64,000 bases of DNA from Gnetum montanum (GCA_015680685.1 MNCI01021409.1:4435-68434), one strand, 5' to 3'. Positions 10,735 through 23,174 are shown, counted from the stretch's first letter. Numbers and translations: made by a program. Notes: generated by a model from the letters alone, not told the origin.

Positions 10735-12079
10735 CTAAGGATGATGACCCAATGCATCTGCCACCACATTCTCCTTTCCAGGATGGTAAGTCAATTGCAA
10801 ATCAAATTCAGATAACATGGCCAACCATCGAGCCTGTTTGGGCCTCAGCTTCATTTGATTTAGCATGTAGCTAGTGGCTAGATTCTTTGTCTTTACAAGG
10901 ACACGACTTCTCAGCAAGTAGTATCTCCATGCTCTTAAGCAATGGACAATAGTGAATGTTTCTTTTTCATGGACTAGCCATCTCTACTCTATTTGATTTA
11001 GCTTTCAGCTCTCATAAGCAACAGTTTGACCTTCTTGTAGCAACATGCCCTGGATTATATTCTCATTAGCATCCATATGAACCTTAAAAAGTTTTGAAAA
11101 ATTAAGCAATGCCAACACCAGATGGGAGGTTAAAGCTTCTTTGATCCTATCGAAGGTTTGTTGACAATTTGGATCCCACTACCATGGAACTTCTTTCTTT
11201 TGCAAATTGATAAGGGGAGTAGCGATACTTGAGAAATTTCTAATGAATTTCTAATAGAAGTTGGATAATCCCATAAACTGTCTAACCTCATGCACATTAG
11301 TGGGAGCGGGCCATTGCCACACAACCTCTATCTTCTTTGGATTTGGCTTTACTTGCCCATACCCTATGAGATGTCCTAGAAATTTTAGCTCCAAGCAACA
11401 GAATTCACATTTCTCTTTCTTAATGTACAACTGATTTTCTGATAGCTTCTCAAGGACCAACTATAGGTGGAGGGCATTTTTCTCCATTTTCTGGCTATAT
11501 ATCAAGATATCATTGAGATAGATACCCACAAATTTATCTAGGAAGGGTTGAATTATCTCATCCATCAAGGTACAAAATGTAGCCAGTGCATTGCCAAGCC
11601 AAAAGGGCATCACTATCCACTCGTATGATCCATACCTAGTTACGCATGTAGTTTTTTCTTCATCCCCTTCTGTAATGCGAACCTAGTAGTATCCTTGTCA
11701 AAGGTCTAGCTAGGTGAAATACTGAGCCCCTTCTAATTGATCAAAAAAATTAGAAATGAGTGGTACTGGGTACTTGTTCTTGATAGTGTGTTTATTTAGC
11801 AACTTGTAATCGCAATAGAGCCATAGTGTTCTATCCTCCTTGGTGACAAATAGCACTGGTGCCCCCATAAGGGGATTTTGAGGGATGAATGTATCCATTG
11901 GACATCAAACCCTTAAGCTGCTTCTTCAATTCCCCCAATTCTAGTCCTGTTAAGCAATATGACTTTTGGATAGGAGGGTCAGTACTTGGTTGCAATTCTA
12001 TTTTATGATCCATGACCCTCCAAGGTGTCAAACTTCTTGGTAATTCAGGTAGCATCACATCTTTAAAATTATCTAGCAC
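10735..12079 (-). pseudogene. G1 reverse transcriptase and RNase H
   Basis: From 12079 leftward: an RT N-terminus with [69 protein letters not shown], the GYYQVRI region, then the catalytic box. The box reads YLNDILIY where YLDDILIY is expected; the first Asp is Asn through AAT at 11512-11514 (minus strand), a G-to-A change, so the enzyme is dead. RNase H follows, ending FDLQLTYHPGKENVVADALG at 10735-10917. The thumb (FLGHLIGYGQVKPNP, FMGLSNFY) is readable at 11251-11460. Confidence 0.9.
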
Positions 12080-12423
12080 CTATGCTATGCATGGGTCAAT
12101 ATTAGTTTGGGATCTACAAGCCTCAGAAGGATCACCTATTTGCATAGCTAGTAGAAATTTCCTAGTACGATCCTTGGCCAAGCATTTCATCATCATTGGT
12201 GACATAATCTAAGGGCTAAAGCCCTCATCCTTTCCCATATGTGCTTTATGAGTTTGAACTAGGCAAGGGGAGCTTTCATGCAAAATGAAGATCAGGTCTA
12301 ATAGTGGAGCTGTGAAAACCTTGGCCTTGTATAAGAATTCTTACCTCAGTATAACCTAAAATGACTCCATATCTAGAATAGAGAAATCTAGGACTCCTTG
12401 CCATGAACCCACTTGAACTGTGA

Positions 12424-12436
12424 GGCTCTAATACCA
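12424..12436 (-). promoter_or_regulatory. G1 primer-binding site (tRNA-iMet type)
   Basis: On the minus strand this is TGGTATTAGAGCC, one base from the plant initiator-tRNA-Met complement TGGTATCAGAGCC, two bases from the LTR edge at 12439. It fixes the element orientation as minus. In G2 the matching site (31151-31162) is more decayed. Confidence 0.85.
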
Positions 12437-12438
12437 TC

Positions 12439-13000
12439 TATAACAACGTTGTCCCTAGAAATGTTGTTCAACACCCCAAGAGTTTCCCAAGTAGGGTCTG
12501 AACCAGGATGAAACTTAAGAGGAATATACCTCAGTAATCAACAATTCTTAAAACACATGCCAACAAACAATGTGTTAGTGTTAGCATGTATGCTAAGTGG
12601 TGTTTCAAATTCAATATTTGATATACTAACAATCTAGATAGTGCTCTCTTGCTCCACTCATATGGACACCATGGGGACTACCAGCTGAACCCTCCAGATT
12701 CATCACCGCATGCTGGTAGTTAGTGTCATGCTTCAAAGAGCTCATGCAACATCCCATAGCACGTCCCATGACACACCTGGTAAAAACACCCCAACATAGA
12801 GTTTGAACTACACAACCCTCCCAGGCAAGGTCCTATCGAGTGGGGTAATGAGGTAGGTTGTAACATCCTCTTACTAATGCATGGAACTACCATGCCAATA
12901 TAGTTCTGAAGACATAAGGAGTAGAAGATCCCTTGTGCCCCCATGGTCCCTGAACCATGGGGGAGGTAGCAGGCCACCACCAACCTTGCTACCTCTCTCA
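12439..13000 (-). repeat. G1 5' LTR
   Basis: Pairs with 8032-8591. The right end, CTACCTCTCTCA, gives a TG start on the minus strand, and the left end lies two bases from the primer site. Many substitutions separate it from its partner, so the insertion is old. Confidence 0.88.
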
Positions 13001-14262
13001 TAGTTTAGCTTTCTTTCCTTTATCGAAGAAGAGGCATAATTTCACTAAGTGAAAGATAAAAAATACATGAAAAGAAAAGTCACATGTCTCAATCAAGGTG
13101 AATTGAAGCCAAGGAAAAGGGAAAAAATTCAAAAAAGGAGAATCCATGTATGCTGAACTTTGTATCATATTTCTTAACTTCAACAAAGCTCAAATTCTGC
13201 AAGATCATGAGTGGTATTGGGTAAAAGCAAAGGTGGGGTTGAAGTCCTAACTATAGTTAAAAGTGAACACTTTTTTTGGTGAAGAAGATTATTATTTAGG
13301 AAATGAAGGCATTAAAGTCATTCATGCCCATACCACATGGCAAGGTGAAAAATAGGGAGAATCAATATCCCATCCGTAATTAAGATTATTCAAGAGATTA
13401 TTGTAGGTAAGCTTTTTAACTAGGTAGGTTTCTTAATATCTAACTTTAATTAATTTTATCTTGTGATTTATTTGTAGAAATCATTAGTTGTGAACTTTCT
13501 TTCCTTCATTACATGCAATTCCAAAATATCTAATCTCTTTTAAGAGAAGTAAAATTTTGGATACACCACTAGAATTAGAGCAACAAAGTTGGGCATTACA
13601 TTAAAATTTTTTTAATAAATAAAAAAAATTCATAATTTGATTTTGATGGTTAATTTCAAAACTAAACTTAGAAATGTATGTACTATGAGTTTGGAAAACA
13701 TCATTAAAGAAGTGTTCTTGGTAATATTTAGAACAAATCAATCAAATTTCAACTTCAAGATGTCATTTCTATTTCATGTTCTACAAAGTACAACATTGTA
13801 TGAAAATATGGTATTCATTTTCAATGTTTTACCTATTTCAAATGAAAAGATCCCATTAATTGTTTATTGTAAATTTTAAATGGTGAGATCTCACATTCTG
13901 TTAATTCTCTTATTATTAATGAAACCTATATTTTATTTAAACTAAAACTAATGGTAGAAATAGTTTACCTTGGAATCTTGATTAATTTTCCAAACAAAAA
14001 TAAAATTAATACATGCTTAAATCAAGTCTATTTTAAATTGGATTAGTTGGAAATGTGCAAGTAAAGAAAATATCTTAATCTATAAGTTATGAGAATGTTA
14101 GAAAGGTGTCCATGTTTTGGAATAGGGTTTATGTAGAAATATATTTCAATGGTCTTTGCTTTTTCCATTTGGCCCCATAATTCTTAGTCATGACCCTCTC
14201 CAATTTGCATTTTTCCCAAGTTCAATGTTGGATATATAAAACTTGTTATTCCTTTTGTGCTG
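13001..14262. other. non-coding flank, partly duplicated
   Basis: 13001-13376 occurs only in copy 1 and holds nothing I recognise. 13377-14090 is AT-rich and matches 31545-32280 closely (for example AAAGTTGGGCATTACATTAAA) but has no recognisable protein. 14100-14262 is a segment also present at about 32290-32445 and, inverted, at 37745-37925. Confidence 0.6.
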
Positions 14263-15150
14263 GACTTAAGTTAATGTCAAGTTCAAAAGCCATTGAAAGT
14301 GTATGAAGCTCAATTTGAATTGGGAGAGTTGGTAATTTTCTGTACACTAACTCATAAGGGGAATAGCCAATAGGAAGTTTTCAAGTGGATCGATAGGCCC
14401 ATAGAGCATCGTTGAGTTTTGTGCTCTAGTCTTTCCTATATCTACTAATTGTGTAGGTTAGTATTCTAGTTATTTCCCTATTGGTGACTTCATAGGCCCA
14501 TAGAGCATCGTTGAGTTTTGTGCTCTAGTCTTTCCTATATCTACTAATTGTGTAGGTTAGTATTCTAGTTATTTCCCTATTGGTGACTTCAACTTGACCA
14601 TTAGCTTGGGGGTGATATGGAGTTGTTAATTTATACTCTACCCTTAAGCATTGCATTAATTTCTAAAAGGTGGCACATGTGAAATGAGTCCTATTGTTAG
14701 AAATAAGTATCCTTGACATGCCAAACGTGTTTACCACATGTTGTTGTACAAATTGTGTTACTGTAGAAGATAAATAGTCAATAACGATGACTACTCCAAC
14801 CCATTTTGTGAAGTAGTCAATTGCTATGATGATGCATGCCTTTCCATTGGACATGGGGTTGATGGGTCCTATAAAATCAATGCCCCAAAGATCAAAAGGC
14901 TCTAGTGGTTGAATCCATTGTTGGGACCCTTTCATCGGTATAGTCATCCCTTGATCTCATTCGCAACATTTGCATGAATAGAAGAACTAATGGACATCCC
15001 TAAAGATTATTGGCTGGTAATATCTTACCATGATGATTTTTATGATCATTCTTCTCCCTACATAATGGTCCCCACAAGGGCCTTCATGAGCATCCCAAAG
15101 GATTCATAGTTGATCAGCATCAAGTACACATCATCTTACTAAGCCATCAA
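14263..15150 (-). pseudogene. G3 integrase
   Basis: The core is best seen at 14663-14947: PLEPFDLWGIDFIGPINPMS, then IIIAIDYFTKWVGVV, QQHVVNTFGMSRILISNNRT. The two first catalytic Asp positions are D in GIDFIGP and, in the expected second position, Asn (SNNRTHF for S-D/N-NGTHF), so activity is doubtful. Downstream come LPIGYSPYELVY-type sequence and LDLNLS. A 99-bp tandem duplication (14393-14590) disrupts this end. The zinc finger is present only as traces around 14960-15150. Confidence 0.82.
14393..14590. repeat. 99-bp perfect tandem duplication
   Basis: Positions 14393-14491 and 14492-14590 appear identical, starting ATAGGCCCATAGAGCATCG and ending TTGGTGACTTC. The homologous place in copy 2 (about 32615-32712) has one unit only. 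The event is therefore later than the segmental duplication and recent by comparison with the surrounding divergence. Confidence 0.9.
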
Positions 15151-15199
15151 CATAAACCTTATTAAGATTGCCTTGAATTTCAATGTAATGTTTGGCTTG

Positions 15200-16700
15200 G
15201 TAAAGAAGCTGTTGTTTCTTCCTGCTATCCCATTCCTATGACATCTCTTGAGTAAGTAGATAGGAGAGGAATTCCTTGTACTAGTTAGGATGTTTTGAAC
15301 CTTACATTTCAACATCTTTGGTAAAGAGGAGTTTATCTAAACATTGGTCAAATAAATGCCCCCCATCCTCTTTGTTGTCTGTAACTGAGACAAGTGGTCA
15401 ACAACCATATTCTCAGTTCCCTTTTTTTCTACCATGGTGAGGATGAACTCCTATAGGATTACTAGCCACCATATGATATGGGGACTTATCATTAGCTTGT
15501 TCATGAGGAACTGGATGGCATTGTGGTTTGTGTGCATAAAAACTTGAAATCCAAATACCTAGTGCTTGAATTTTTCTAAGGCATACATGACCACAATGAG
15601 CTTCTTCTCTGTGGTGGTGTAGTTCAATTATGCTCCCACAATACTTCTACTTGCACAATGGATGTATCAAGGATGTTTCTAATCATCCAACTATGTAAGA
15701 AAAACCCTTAATGCATAATTAGATGCATCTATCATAATGTGAAATGCCATGGACCAATCTAGAGCACGTAAAATGGGAGTTTTTATGAGCTTCTACTTTT
15801 ACTGCTAGAATGTATTCTTGCATATCCTAGTCTAGGTGAAAGGTGCATCCTTCTTAGTTAGTTCAACCAACAACTTAGTAATTTCTGAGAAGTTCTCAAT
15901 GAAGCATCAATAATAACCAGTATGGTGAAGGAATGACTACATATGTTTAATCATTTCAAGTTTCTTGATGATCTCTTGGATTACTTGTACTTTTTTCATG
16001 TCCACCTCGATCCCTTTACTTAAAATTTTTTACCCCAATTCAATGCCTTCTTGGACCATCAGATGGCTTTTCTACTAGTTGAGCTTCAAGTAAGTTTATA
16101 TGCATCATTGAAGCACTTACTCCAAATAGTCCAAGGCTTACTCAAAGGTGGTATTGTAGGTAGAGAAGACATCCATAGAAACCTCTATGTTGCTACCAAT
16201 TTACTATTGGAAGATGCTAAAATACAAGCATTGAAAGGTAGCAGGGGCGTTGCATAGGCCAAAGGGCATCTTTCTATATGCAAAAGTACCCTACAAAATT
16301 GTGAATGTGGTTTTGGCTTAATCTTAAGGTGCAATCTAGATTTGGTTATAACCACCATAACCATCCAAGAAATTATAATACAATTCCCTACTATGGTATT
16401 CAACACTTAATCAACCAATGACAACGAAAAATGATCTTTGAAGATTTCCATGTTCAACAACCGAAAGTCTATACAAAATCTTCATTTTCTTGCTATCCTG
16501 GGTACAATAATGAGTGAGATAACTCATTTTCTATTCACAACTAGATAGATGAACCTAGCCTTGAGGAGTTATTCAGCCTCCTCCTTAACAACTTGCTTCA
16601 ATTTGGGGTGATGCCTCTTTGGTTTAATGGAGGAGTATGCATAAAAGTAGTGTTCGCATATCTATGGATCTATTCCTATAAGTTTATGATATGACCAAGA
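15200..16700 (-). pseudogene. G3 reverse transcriptase and RNase H
   Basis: Minus-strand reading gives RT segments at about 16450-16600 (a LLKARFI-like stretch equivalent to G5 at 58330), a connection region around 15700-16100, and RNase H around 15480-15600 with the HTNHNAIQFLMNK stretch. No frame stays open for long. The identification rests on nucleotide similarity to G5 as well as on these protein fragments. The duplication breakpoint at 16148 cuts through this RT. Confidence 0.72.
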
Positions 16701-17149
16701 AAAGGTTTTTGGTAATTTTTTCACCACCTTTAATAGCTTCTATTTCTATTTTAGAGCAAGTCTAGCATTGAAGAGTACTGGCTTGTCATTGTTAAGAAAG
16801 ACATATTCCATAGTTGCTGATAAAGCCTTTAATTGAAGGGGCTCTTGCTTAAACTAATCAATGATCTCCAACTCCCTTAATTCATTTCACTTTATATGTG
16901 GAAGAGTTAGTGATGGAGTTGATCCATTTCATCCATGTTCTCTATATTGGCACTTATGAGGTTCTTTGATGGTTCCATGCACATTGTGAACTTAGCTTGG
17001 TGATTTGTTATTAGCCACTAGGTATCTTCTTACTTTGTGACTACTACATATAGGCACTTTTGAATAACTACTATTTCAACACACTAATTACATTCTTTGA
17101 TTGATGTCTCTTTGATTATTCATAATTTCTACATGCAATGGCACCTAGT

Positions 17150-17560
17150 ATCATTGTATGCAATGCATGGAACCCTCTTCTTCTCTATCTTGACAAACTT
17201 ATTTTTCTTGGAGATTTTCAAGGAAAGATCTTAAATCCCCATTTTGGTGTCTATAGTATTGAGCCATGTCCTTCCCATGAATATATGGAAGTTTCCCTTA
17301 TAATTTTCCATATGGATCACAAGGAAATTGATAGGATAGGAACACCCATAGATGGTGGTCACAATGTCCTCTACTAGCCCTAGAGGAATAGTCATGGACT
17401 AATATGCCAGCTTAAGTTGGATATTATTTTTTTACATAGGAGGTAGGTTCTAGGTCTTATACATTTCTTAGGAGATTAAGGTCATCCTAGAACCTGAATC
17501 CAATAGAGCCTTACATGGTTAATTCCCTATAATCTATAAATAAATGAGGGGACTCTTAGG
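17150..17560 (-). pseudogene. G3 aspartic protease region
   Basis: The minus strand at 17460-17530 reads CKALLDSGSRMTLIS, a retroviral-type aspartic protease active site with the DSG triad intact, followed by an EMYKT-like stretch as in G5. The segment at 17190-17340 matches G5 57600-57720 (GGAAATCTCCAAGGAAAATG in G5), which is the protease C-terminal part. Frames are broken. Confidence 0.72.
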
Positions 17561-17599
17561 ATCAAATCATTTCTTAGAAAGGTGATCAACCTTGATCCA

Positions 17600-19450
17600 A
17601 TTTAAGCCCACATGGATCAACATAATAGAGTGGATGTTGAAGATATTTTGGTTTGAAAATGGCTGAATGGTATTTTCAAAAGTGAAATTGCTTACTATTT
17701 TGCAAAATTAGAATTCAATGCATACACCCTAGACTGTTGTAAATGTGATAGTACTAGGCAACATTTCTTAGGATGTTCATATTGGCAAATCTCATAGCCA
17801 TCATCATGTGTTTCAGAAGTTGCAACCTCTTCAACCATTATAGCTTTACCATTGTTTTGATAATAAACCTACTTTGTGTTCTTCTTCTTTCTTGATCACT
17901 ATTCTCTTGGTCTTTTCATTCCTCAACAATTTTTAGAGTTATTTGGAACTTCTCATCCAAGGAGTCTCACATTTTATCTACCTTAGCCAATATTTCAGTG
18001 ACAAAGTTTTATATCGGTGAGGTTATCCTTAGTACCACTTCATCAAATGGTGCCTCCTTGTCAAAGTCATAGAAACATATCTCCCTTATGTGAATGGTGG
18101 AATCCCTATTATACTCTTTTATACTTTCATGCTTTTCAGCTCTTCATCCTCTTTAGCCACCTAATCTATCAACCTTTGAATTAGAGAGACCTATATCTCA
18201 GAAAGTCTTCCTTGGACATAGACCCCAAGGGTTTTCCTTATCTCATTTTTAGGCCATCTATACTATGGTGAAACTATTCTCTTTGGAAGCATCCATGGCC
18301 TAGACATTTTGCAATAAAGAGTAGTACCTACCCTAGGTTACAACTAAGCACTCATGATTTCCCTATTCCCATCCTTGGATCTATCTCCATAAGTTAGATA
18401 CTCTAGAGTATGTTTGGTACTTATCATTGAAGAGCTCTAACATAGTACTCCATCAGCGAATGAATTCCAATTCTAAGAATCAGCATTAGAATTTTGCTTT
18501 GTTAGTGAGTGTCCTTGGAAATAATTTCAGTTTCTACCTTTTGTTCTTTATATTCTATAAGGCATAGACATCATGAAAGGCTTGGAGTTGATTTTGGGGA
18601 TGTGAATTATATCTCTCTTCAAACCTTGGGATATTATTCATATCCAACCTCTTGATTCTACTATCTTTCTAATGCCTTATTGGAATTCTTACTACCTCAA
18701 AAATGTTAAGCATGTTTTGAGTAGTTAGCAGAGGCTCATCATAGTCATGATAATCATGGTGATCCCTTTCATGGTCATGAGGTCTATGAGGATATATGTT
18801 ATGCCTTTTGTCTCTATGACACTCCTCTTTTCCTTTTGCTTTCCTTTAATCTTGGTCATCTTGGTGGGATCCTTATTCATTTCTTTTCTTTTGTTCATCC
18901 CCATATCTATCTTGGTTGTTTCTCATGTTATCTTGACTCTTGTTTCTCCTATTAGAGTTTGAAGATGAAGATGAAGAGGATGATGAGGGTGAAGAAGAAG
19001 AACTAGAGGAATGATGCTTGTTAGTTTCTCTCCTTCTATCCCTACCCTGATTTGTGTGCTTTTCTTTGTCCTTTAATTATTATTCTTACCTTTAGATGAG
19101 TGACTTCAACTTTTTTCTTTTGAGGCTTCTTGGTCTTGAGACCCTGTTTTTCCATCACCAAGGTTGTCCATAGTTAACTACAACCTTTTGTTAAGAGTCT
19201 CCTCATCATAGAGAGAAGGAGAATATATATATAAGGATTGGCCAAAAATGAGGTCCTTACCCTCTTTGTGTTGTTGGAGGAATAAGTGGATTGGAGCCCT
19301 CTTTCCCTTAGAGGCCTCATGTCATGCCTTCATGTGCTGATTAAGCCTACACTAGGTATTAGTAGGATGATAGTCCCTGTAAGTATGATCATGGACCTCA
19401 TATTCAGAGTTAAGCATGATAATGCCAAGCTTGAGAATATTGGACACTAG
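17600..19450 (-). pseudogene. G3 gag
   Basis: The minus strand carries a gag similar to those of G4 and G5. It has a Ser-rich run encoded by the GAAGATGAAGATGAAGAGG-type tract (18960-19000, read on the opposite strand), a basic segment rich in Arg, His, Asn and Gln, then a DYDEPLLTTQ-like acidic box at about 18730 and an NNIPK-like start of the gag core at about 18630. The core extends to about 18100 in broken frames. Gag forms the virus-like particle. Confidence 0.68.
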
Positions 19451-19820
19451 CATAGTAAGCATGGATCAATCAAGAGGTAATACAATGTTACCTTTCATGT
19501 CCCTCCAATGCATCTACTCCTCTTGATGGAAGATAAAAGTGAAATCTAGATTATAAGGATCCAGATGGACATAGAAAAATTTGAGTTGTTATGGCCTTTT
19601 GGATGTCCCTTATTGCTAATTGGATTATTTGTGATGCAGTGGAGATTCATCCCTATGATAAGAAACCATATTATTTATCAAAAAAATAGTGTGCCTTTGG
19701 TATTTTGTTATTTCTTTAATTGTTCTCTTAATGGATGATAGTGGTTCATTGTATGATCTTTACAACATCTTTGTATAACTTCATATTCTCTTCCTACTTA
19801 GTGTATTTAGCTAAAATAAA

Positions 19821-19839
19821 TCCTCAACAACAACAACAA
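19821..19839 (-). promoter_or_regulatory. G3 primer-binding site
   Basis: On the minus strand TTGTTGTTGTTGTTGAGGA immediately follows the LTR end. It aligns with the TGGC-x3-GTTG-x2-GGGGA primer sites of G4 and G5, which correspond to the tRNA-Asp type of Athila/Tat elements, though it is more decayed. Confidence 0.6.
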
Positions 19840-20732
19840 TGATAAGAAATGAGTATACACTACACCTAATTATATGAATCATAAGTGTGTACTAGTGATC
19901 TAATCAAATTCCGCAAACTTAGTTCCTAAGTTTGCCCATAGTTGTAAACTAGGAATTAAGGGGTCATGTGGTTATTATCTTTCTAACTCACACTTGTGCT
20001 ATCTATGTGTATGGTTAAATGTGAGTTGAGACTTATGATATTTATTTTTTTGGATATTTTTATATCTTTTTATCCTAAGTGCAAGGTGAATAAACAAAGG
20101 TTTAATGATTGACTATTTAACTACTCATCTATTTTAGTGACTAACTTTCCTATCATAAGTAGTCATTTCCACTTGCTGTATACATCTTGAATTAGTATTA
20201 ACACTACTAGATTACTAAGTGGTAATTATTGGACACATCAAATGGCCACTACTAGGATTACCATGTGCTATATGTTATGCTTGACATGGTTGTACTTATG
20301 TATTCATGATTAAATGCATTAACTACTTGAGATGAGGAGTGTAAAGTGCATTACAAGTAAAGTGCAAATAACAAAAATTAAACTATCCAAGTGCTACAAT
20401 TAATGTTAAAAATCTTATCCTTATTGTCATTCATGCCAAGGTATTTAGGTACATGATGTTCAAAAAGAAGATCTGTACAATCTCTTTAATTCACACTATG
20501 ATCACTCATAGGAAAATATTCTAACTTTAGAGAAAGAAAGCTACAAGAGCTTCACTATACTATGGACTTAAGGTGCCATAAATGTTGTTGGTGCACACAT
20601 TTATATAGGATTTGATTACACCAGTATTGATGCATTTGTGTCAAAGCATGTCACCATGCATTAGCAAGGCTACATCGATGGTGCTGCATCAACACATGCT
20701 CGTCGACGTAGCTTGTATATGATGATTCATCA
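19840..20732 (-). repeat. G3 5' LTR
   Basis: On the minus strand it starts TGATGAATCATC (20732) and ends CATTTCTTATCA (19840), 893 bp. It shares long stretches with the LTR pieces at 37339-37729 and 39154-39962. A TATA-like CCTATATAAATG lies on the minus strand near 20612. Upstream is a U3 cluster of short palindromes (CGTCGACG, CATCGATG, ATGCAT) between about 20630 and 20720. Confidence 0.85.
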
Positions 20733-21632
20733 ATCATTATTCTAGAAAATCCACTAAACTGAAAAATAAAAAAGATAGGGAAAATTAATTGAAGAGGATA
20801 TGAAGAAATTATACATAAACAAAGATCTAGCTCTTCATAGAGGTGAATGACAAAAAAGAATTCATGTAGCTAATCTCATTTTATTGAGGCAAGGCTAGGA
20901 TGATGATGATGGTGATGATGACATAGGGGCTAGTAGTACAACCCATTCACCATAGCAATGCAAATATAACCCACCAACCAAGAATGTTCCATCACAAGAC
21001 TACTCCACTACCAGCATACTCGAAAGGCAAAGATGAGAATTAAATCCATAACCTCTCTACTAAGAGGTAAGAGTCTTGATCACTGTACTACATGCTATAA
21101 AGTACTTTCTTAAAAGTAAATATCATTTATAAAGTATAAACTCAAATTCTATGGCTAATTGATATAAATTTAGCTACCACACTGGCCATTTTTGAGGTTG
21201 TTGGACCCTGTATATATAATACAAAATTCCAAAGTACAAGTAGAGGAGTGCTGCAAAAAGGAGAAACTCCAAATCAATAAAAAGAAAAGGCCTAACTCTT
21301 TTGAGGATGTCTTTTTAGATTTTCATCCTTACAACCAATTTTGAAAAACATTCCTTTTGGTATAGGAAATTGGACATTCCATGGAAAGATTAACATTAGG
21401 TAGATGGGGAGTAAGGCCCCTGCCCTATCAATAGAATCAACATTATTAAAAGACATTATGTCCATATCTTAACTAATTGATGGATATGAATTATTATCAA
21501 ATAAAATATCTTAAACATATTTTTCATTCTAAATATTTAATATGTAATCACTAGTAGATAGACTTTCTTAACATTTTTTATAATGAAGAACCAATTGAAA
21601 ACATTTGAATCAACAATAAGATTCTATGAAAC
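20733..21632. other. AT-rich flank, nothing coding
   Basis: The only features I see are a GATGATGATGATGGTGATGAT simple run near 20900 and the tRNA-like fragment described separately at 21030-21097. Confidence 0.5.
21030..21097 (-). repeat. tRNA-like SINE fragment 1
   Basis: On the minus strand an A-box-like stretch (GATCAAGACTCTTACCTCTT) is followed by AGAGAGGTTATGGATTTAATT, which resembles a decayed pol III B box GGTTCGAATC. The spacing between them fits a tRNA-derived SINE head. No cloverleaf is intact and no flanking duplication was identified. Confidence 0.45.
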
Positions 21633-22492
21633 TTAAGAAACATTTATTTGTTTCCCCTTAGTCATTGAAGAATTGATTGAAACTAATTTCATTAGAACCT
21701 TCCTTGAAGATAAATTTTGTTGAATAGTAGTAAAATAAGGGGGTGGGTTAATTGTTGAAATGTCAGTAAAAGAAATCATCCCAAGATTTGTAGCACTTAT
21801 AGAAAAATCCTTAGTAGAATATATAATATTTGTAGAAGAAACCTTAGTAGCATTTACACTAGGTTGTTGTTGATGTATTTGCATTACCTTTTTTGTAGTA
21901 TAAAAGGACATGAATCAAACATGTGACCCTCTTGATGATAATAGTGACATGACATTGGAAGATTGTAATAAAAAACCTTCTACACAATCAATTCTGCCAG
22001 CATGCAAAGAATTTCTCGTTGAAGAAAATCAAGATCCACTTCAATCATATATTGAATTCTATGAAAATCACTAGCTATAGAGAGGGTTTCAAAATAATTG
22101 ATTAGTCCAATATGAAAGATAATATCCATTTTAACTTTTTTAAAAGTTAATGGAAGATTTGATAGTTCAAAAAAATAAGAAACCTTTTAAAATTTAAGAC
22201 ATGTTGGATTAAAGAGGGAGTTCAATTTCAAATAATCAATAAAGCATGATGACTATTAAGAATATTGACATCAAGAACCTTAGAAATCATTATTGAATCA
22301 ACAATTTCTACCAACAAAAGTGAGTTTGATAAATAATAAGCATGGATAACATTCAAACCTTGATCTTTCTAAACAAAATTTAAATGATTTAAAAAACTTG
22401 AGAAATGAGGTAAATAAATTAGAATTTTCACTAAAAATACCTTTAAGAAATTTCCTAAGTAATAGATTCATAGAAATCATTAGGCAATTCAT
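21633..22492 (-). pseudogene. LINE ORF1 relic (DUF4283 and zinc knuckle)
   Basis: Leftward from 22492 broken frames give a DUF4283-like segment (LKFFKSFKFCLERSRFECYP), a stretch with MIEVDLDFLQREI, and then LPMSCHYYHQEGHMFDSCPF at about 21910-21975. The last matches the C-terminal zinc knuckle of plant LINE ORF1 proteins, with the second Cys replaced by Tyr. The final 270 bases (21633-21911) form an open Ser/Thr/Asn-rich tail. ORF1 binds the element RNA. It is far more AT-rich than the second DUF4283 protein of this window (62883-63963). Confidence 0.65.
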
Positions 22493-22784
22493 AGAAAGGC
22501 AAAGAAGTAGTGGTTCTACTTAAAGGATCATCTACTGAATCTACCAACATTGCACATAAAACCAATGCTAGATCCCTTATAGCCTTATATTAGTGCTAAA
22601 ATGCTCACCACTAAAAGCCTTGCTATTAAAACACTTGCTACTAAAATCCTCATCCCACATTGGTCATTCTAATTACTAGTCATATGTGTAGAACTAATTT
22701 TGAGATCAAACATAGTATAAGAGATATTTTAAAAGTCCATACTCCTTCAAAAGGAATTTTGGAAAAGGAATTTATAACACAATA

Positions 22785-22845
22785 AAGGATGGTAGAGTGC
22801 TTATTTCTCAAGTAGTAAGATCTAGGTTTAAGCCTAGGAGTATCC
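22785..22845 (+). repeat. tRNA-like SINE fragment 2
   Basis: GGATGGTAGAGTGCTTATT resembles a tRNA A box and GGTTTAAGCCTAGG (22825-22838) a B box, with about 18 bases between them. This looks like the 5' head of a tRNA-derived SINE and is too degenerate to be a tRNA gene. Confidence 0.45.
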
Positions 22846-23174
22846 ACTCAAAAAAACATAGGCTTTCACTTATCCATTGATCCTTTGAGAATCCTACCTT
22901 AGTTGGATGAGTATTGAACCTTTGAGTAAGAATCCTTTTTATAATTTATCAAGTATTAATTTTTAAAATATAAGTTGAATGAAGGAATTTAAAAAAATTT
23001 GACTATAAGAACAGTCCAAGACATGTGGCTAACACATCCTATAAAATGATTAGTCTATTCCAAGAGCTAGATGGAGGTGGGGAGGGTGTGTGTTGAAACT
23101 TAAAATAAGTGAAAACATAGGTACACCCCAAGATAAATAGTCTAATTAGAAGTTTATATAACTCAACATCATTC

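Larger units (their letters stand above)
8032..13000 (-). mobile_element. Ty3/gypsy element G1, chromovirus-like, gag deleted
   Basis: Two LTRs of 560 and 562 bp (8032-8591 and 12439-13000) flank a 3.85-kb internal region read on the minus strand as RT, RNase H, integrase. The primer site matches the initiator-tRNA-Met type used by plant chromoviruses, and the integrase C-terminus has the chromovirus-style tail. Gag and protease are missing: the RT-side sequence runs within about 25 bp of the primer site, whereas copy G2 has about 1.7 kb of gag there. The five bases outside the two LTRs (TTCAT, TAGTT) do not match, so recombination or decay has removed the target duplication. Confidence 0.9.
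7890..16148. repeat. segmental duplication, copy 1
   Basis: Homologous, in the same orientation, to 25085-34271. Shared landmarks in the same order: the AAAACATGGAAATTTCATCC left edge, the ACTTTAAAAAAGGAAGGTTC flank, gypsy LTR, gypsy pol, second gypsy LTR, an AT-rich tract (13377-14090), then integrase to RT of a second gypsy family. The right edge is at GGCTTACTCAAAGG, 16148. Compared with copy 2, this copy has lost gag of the first gypsy element but keeps the right end of its 5' LTR and about 370 bp beyond, and it alone carries a 99-bp tandem duplication. Confidence 0.88.
14263..20732 (-). mobile_element. Ty3/gypsy element G3, Athila/Tat-like
   Basis: A minus-strand element with 5' LTR (19840-20732), primer site, gag, protease, RT, RNase H and integrase in that order from right to left. 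The primer site is of the TGGC...GTTG...GGGA type used by the non-chromoviral Athila/Tat clade, and the proteins match G4 and G5 of this window. No 3' LTR follows the integrase; the sequence changes at about 14262. The 3' half as far as RT is repeated in the second duplication copy. All reading frames are heavily broken. Confidence 0.85.
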
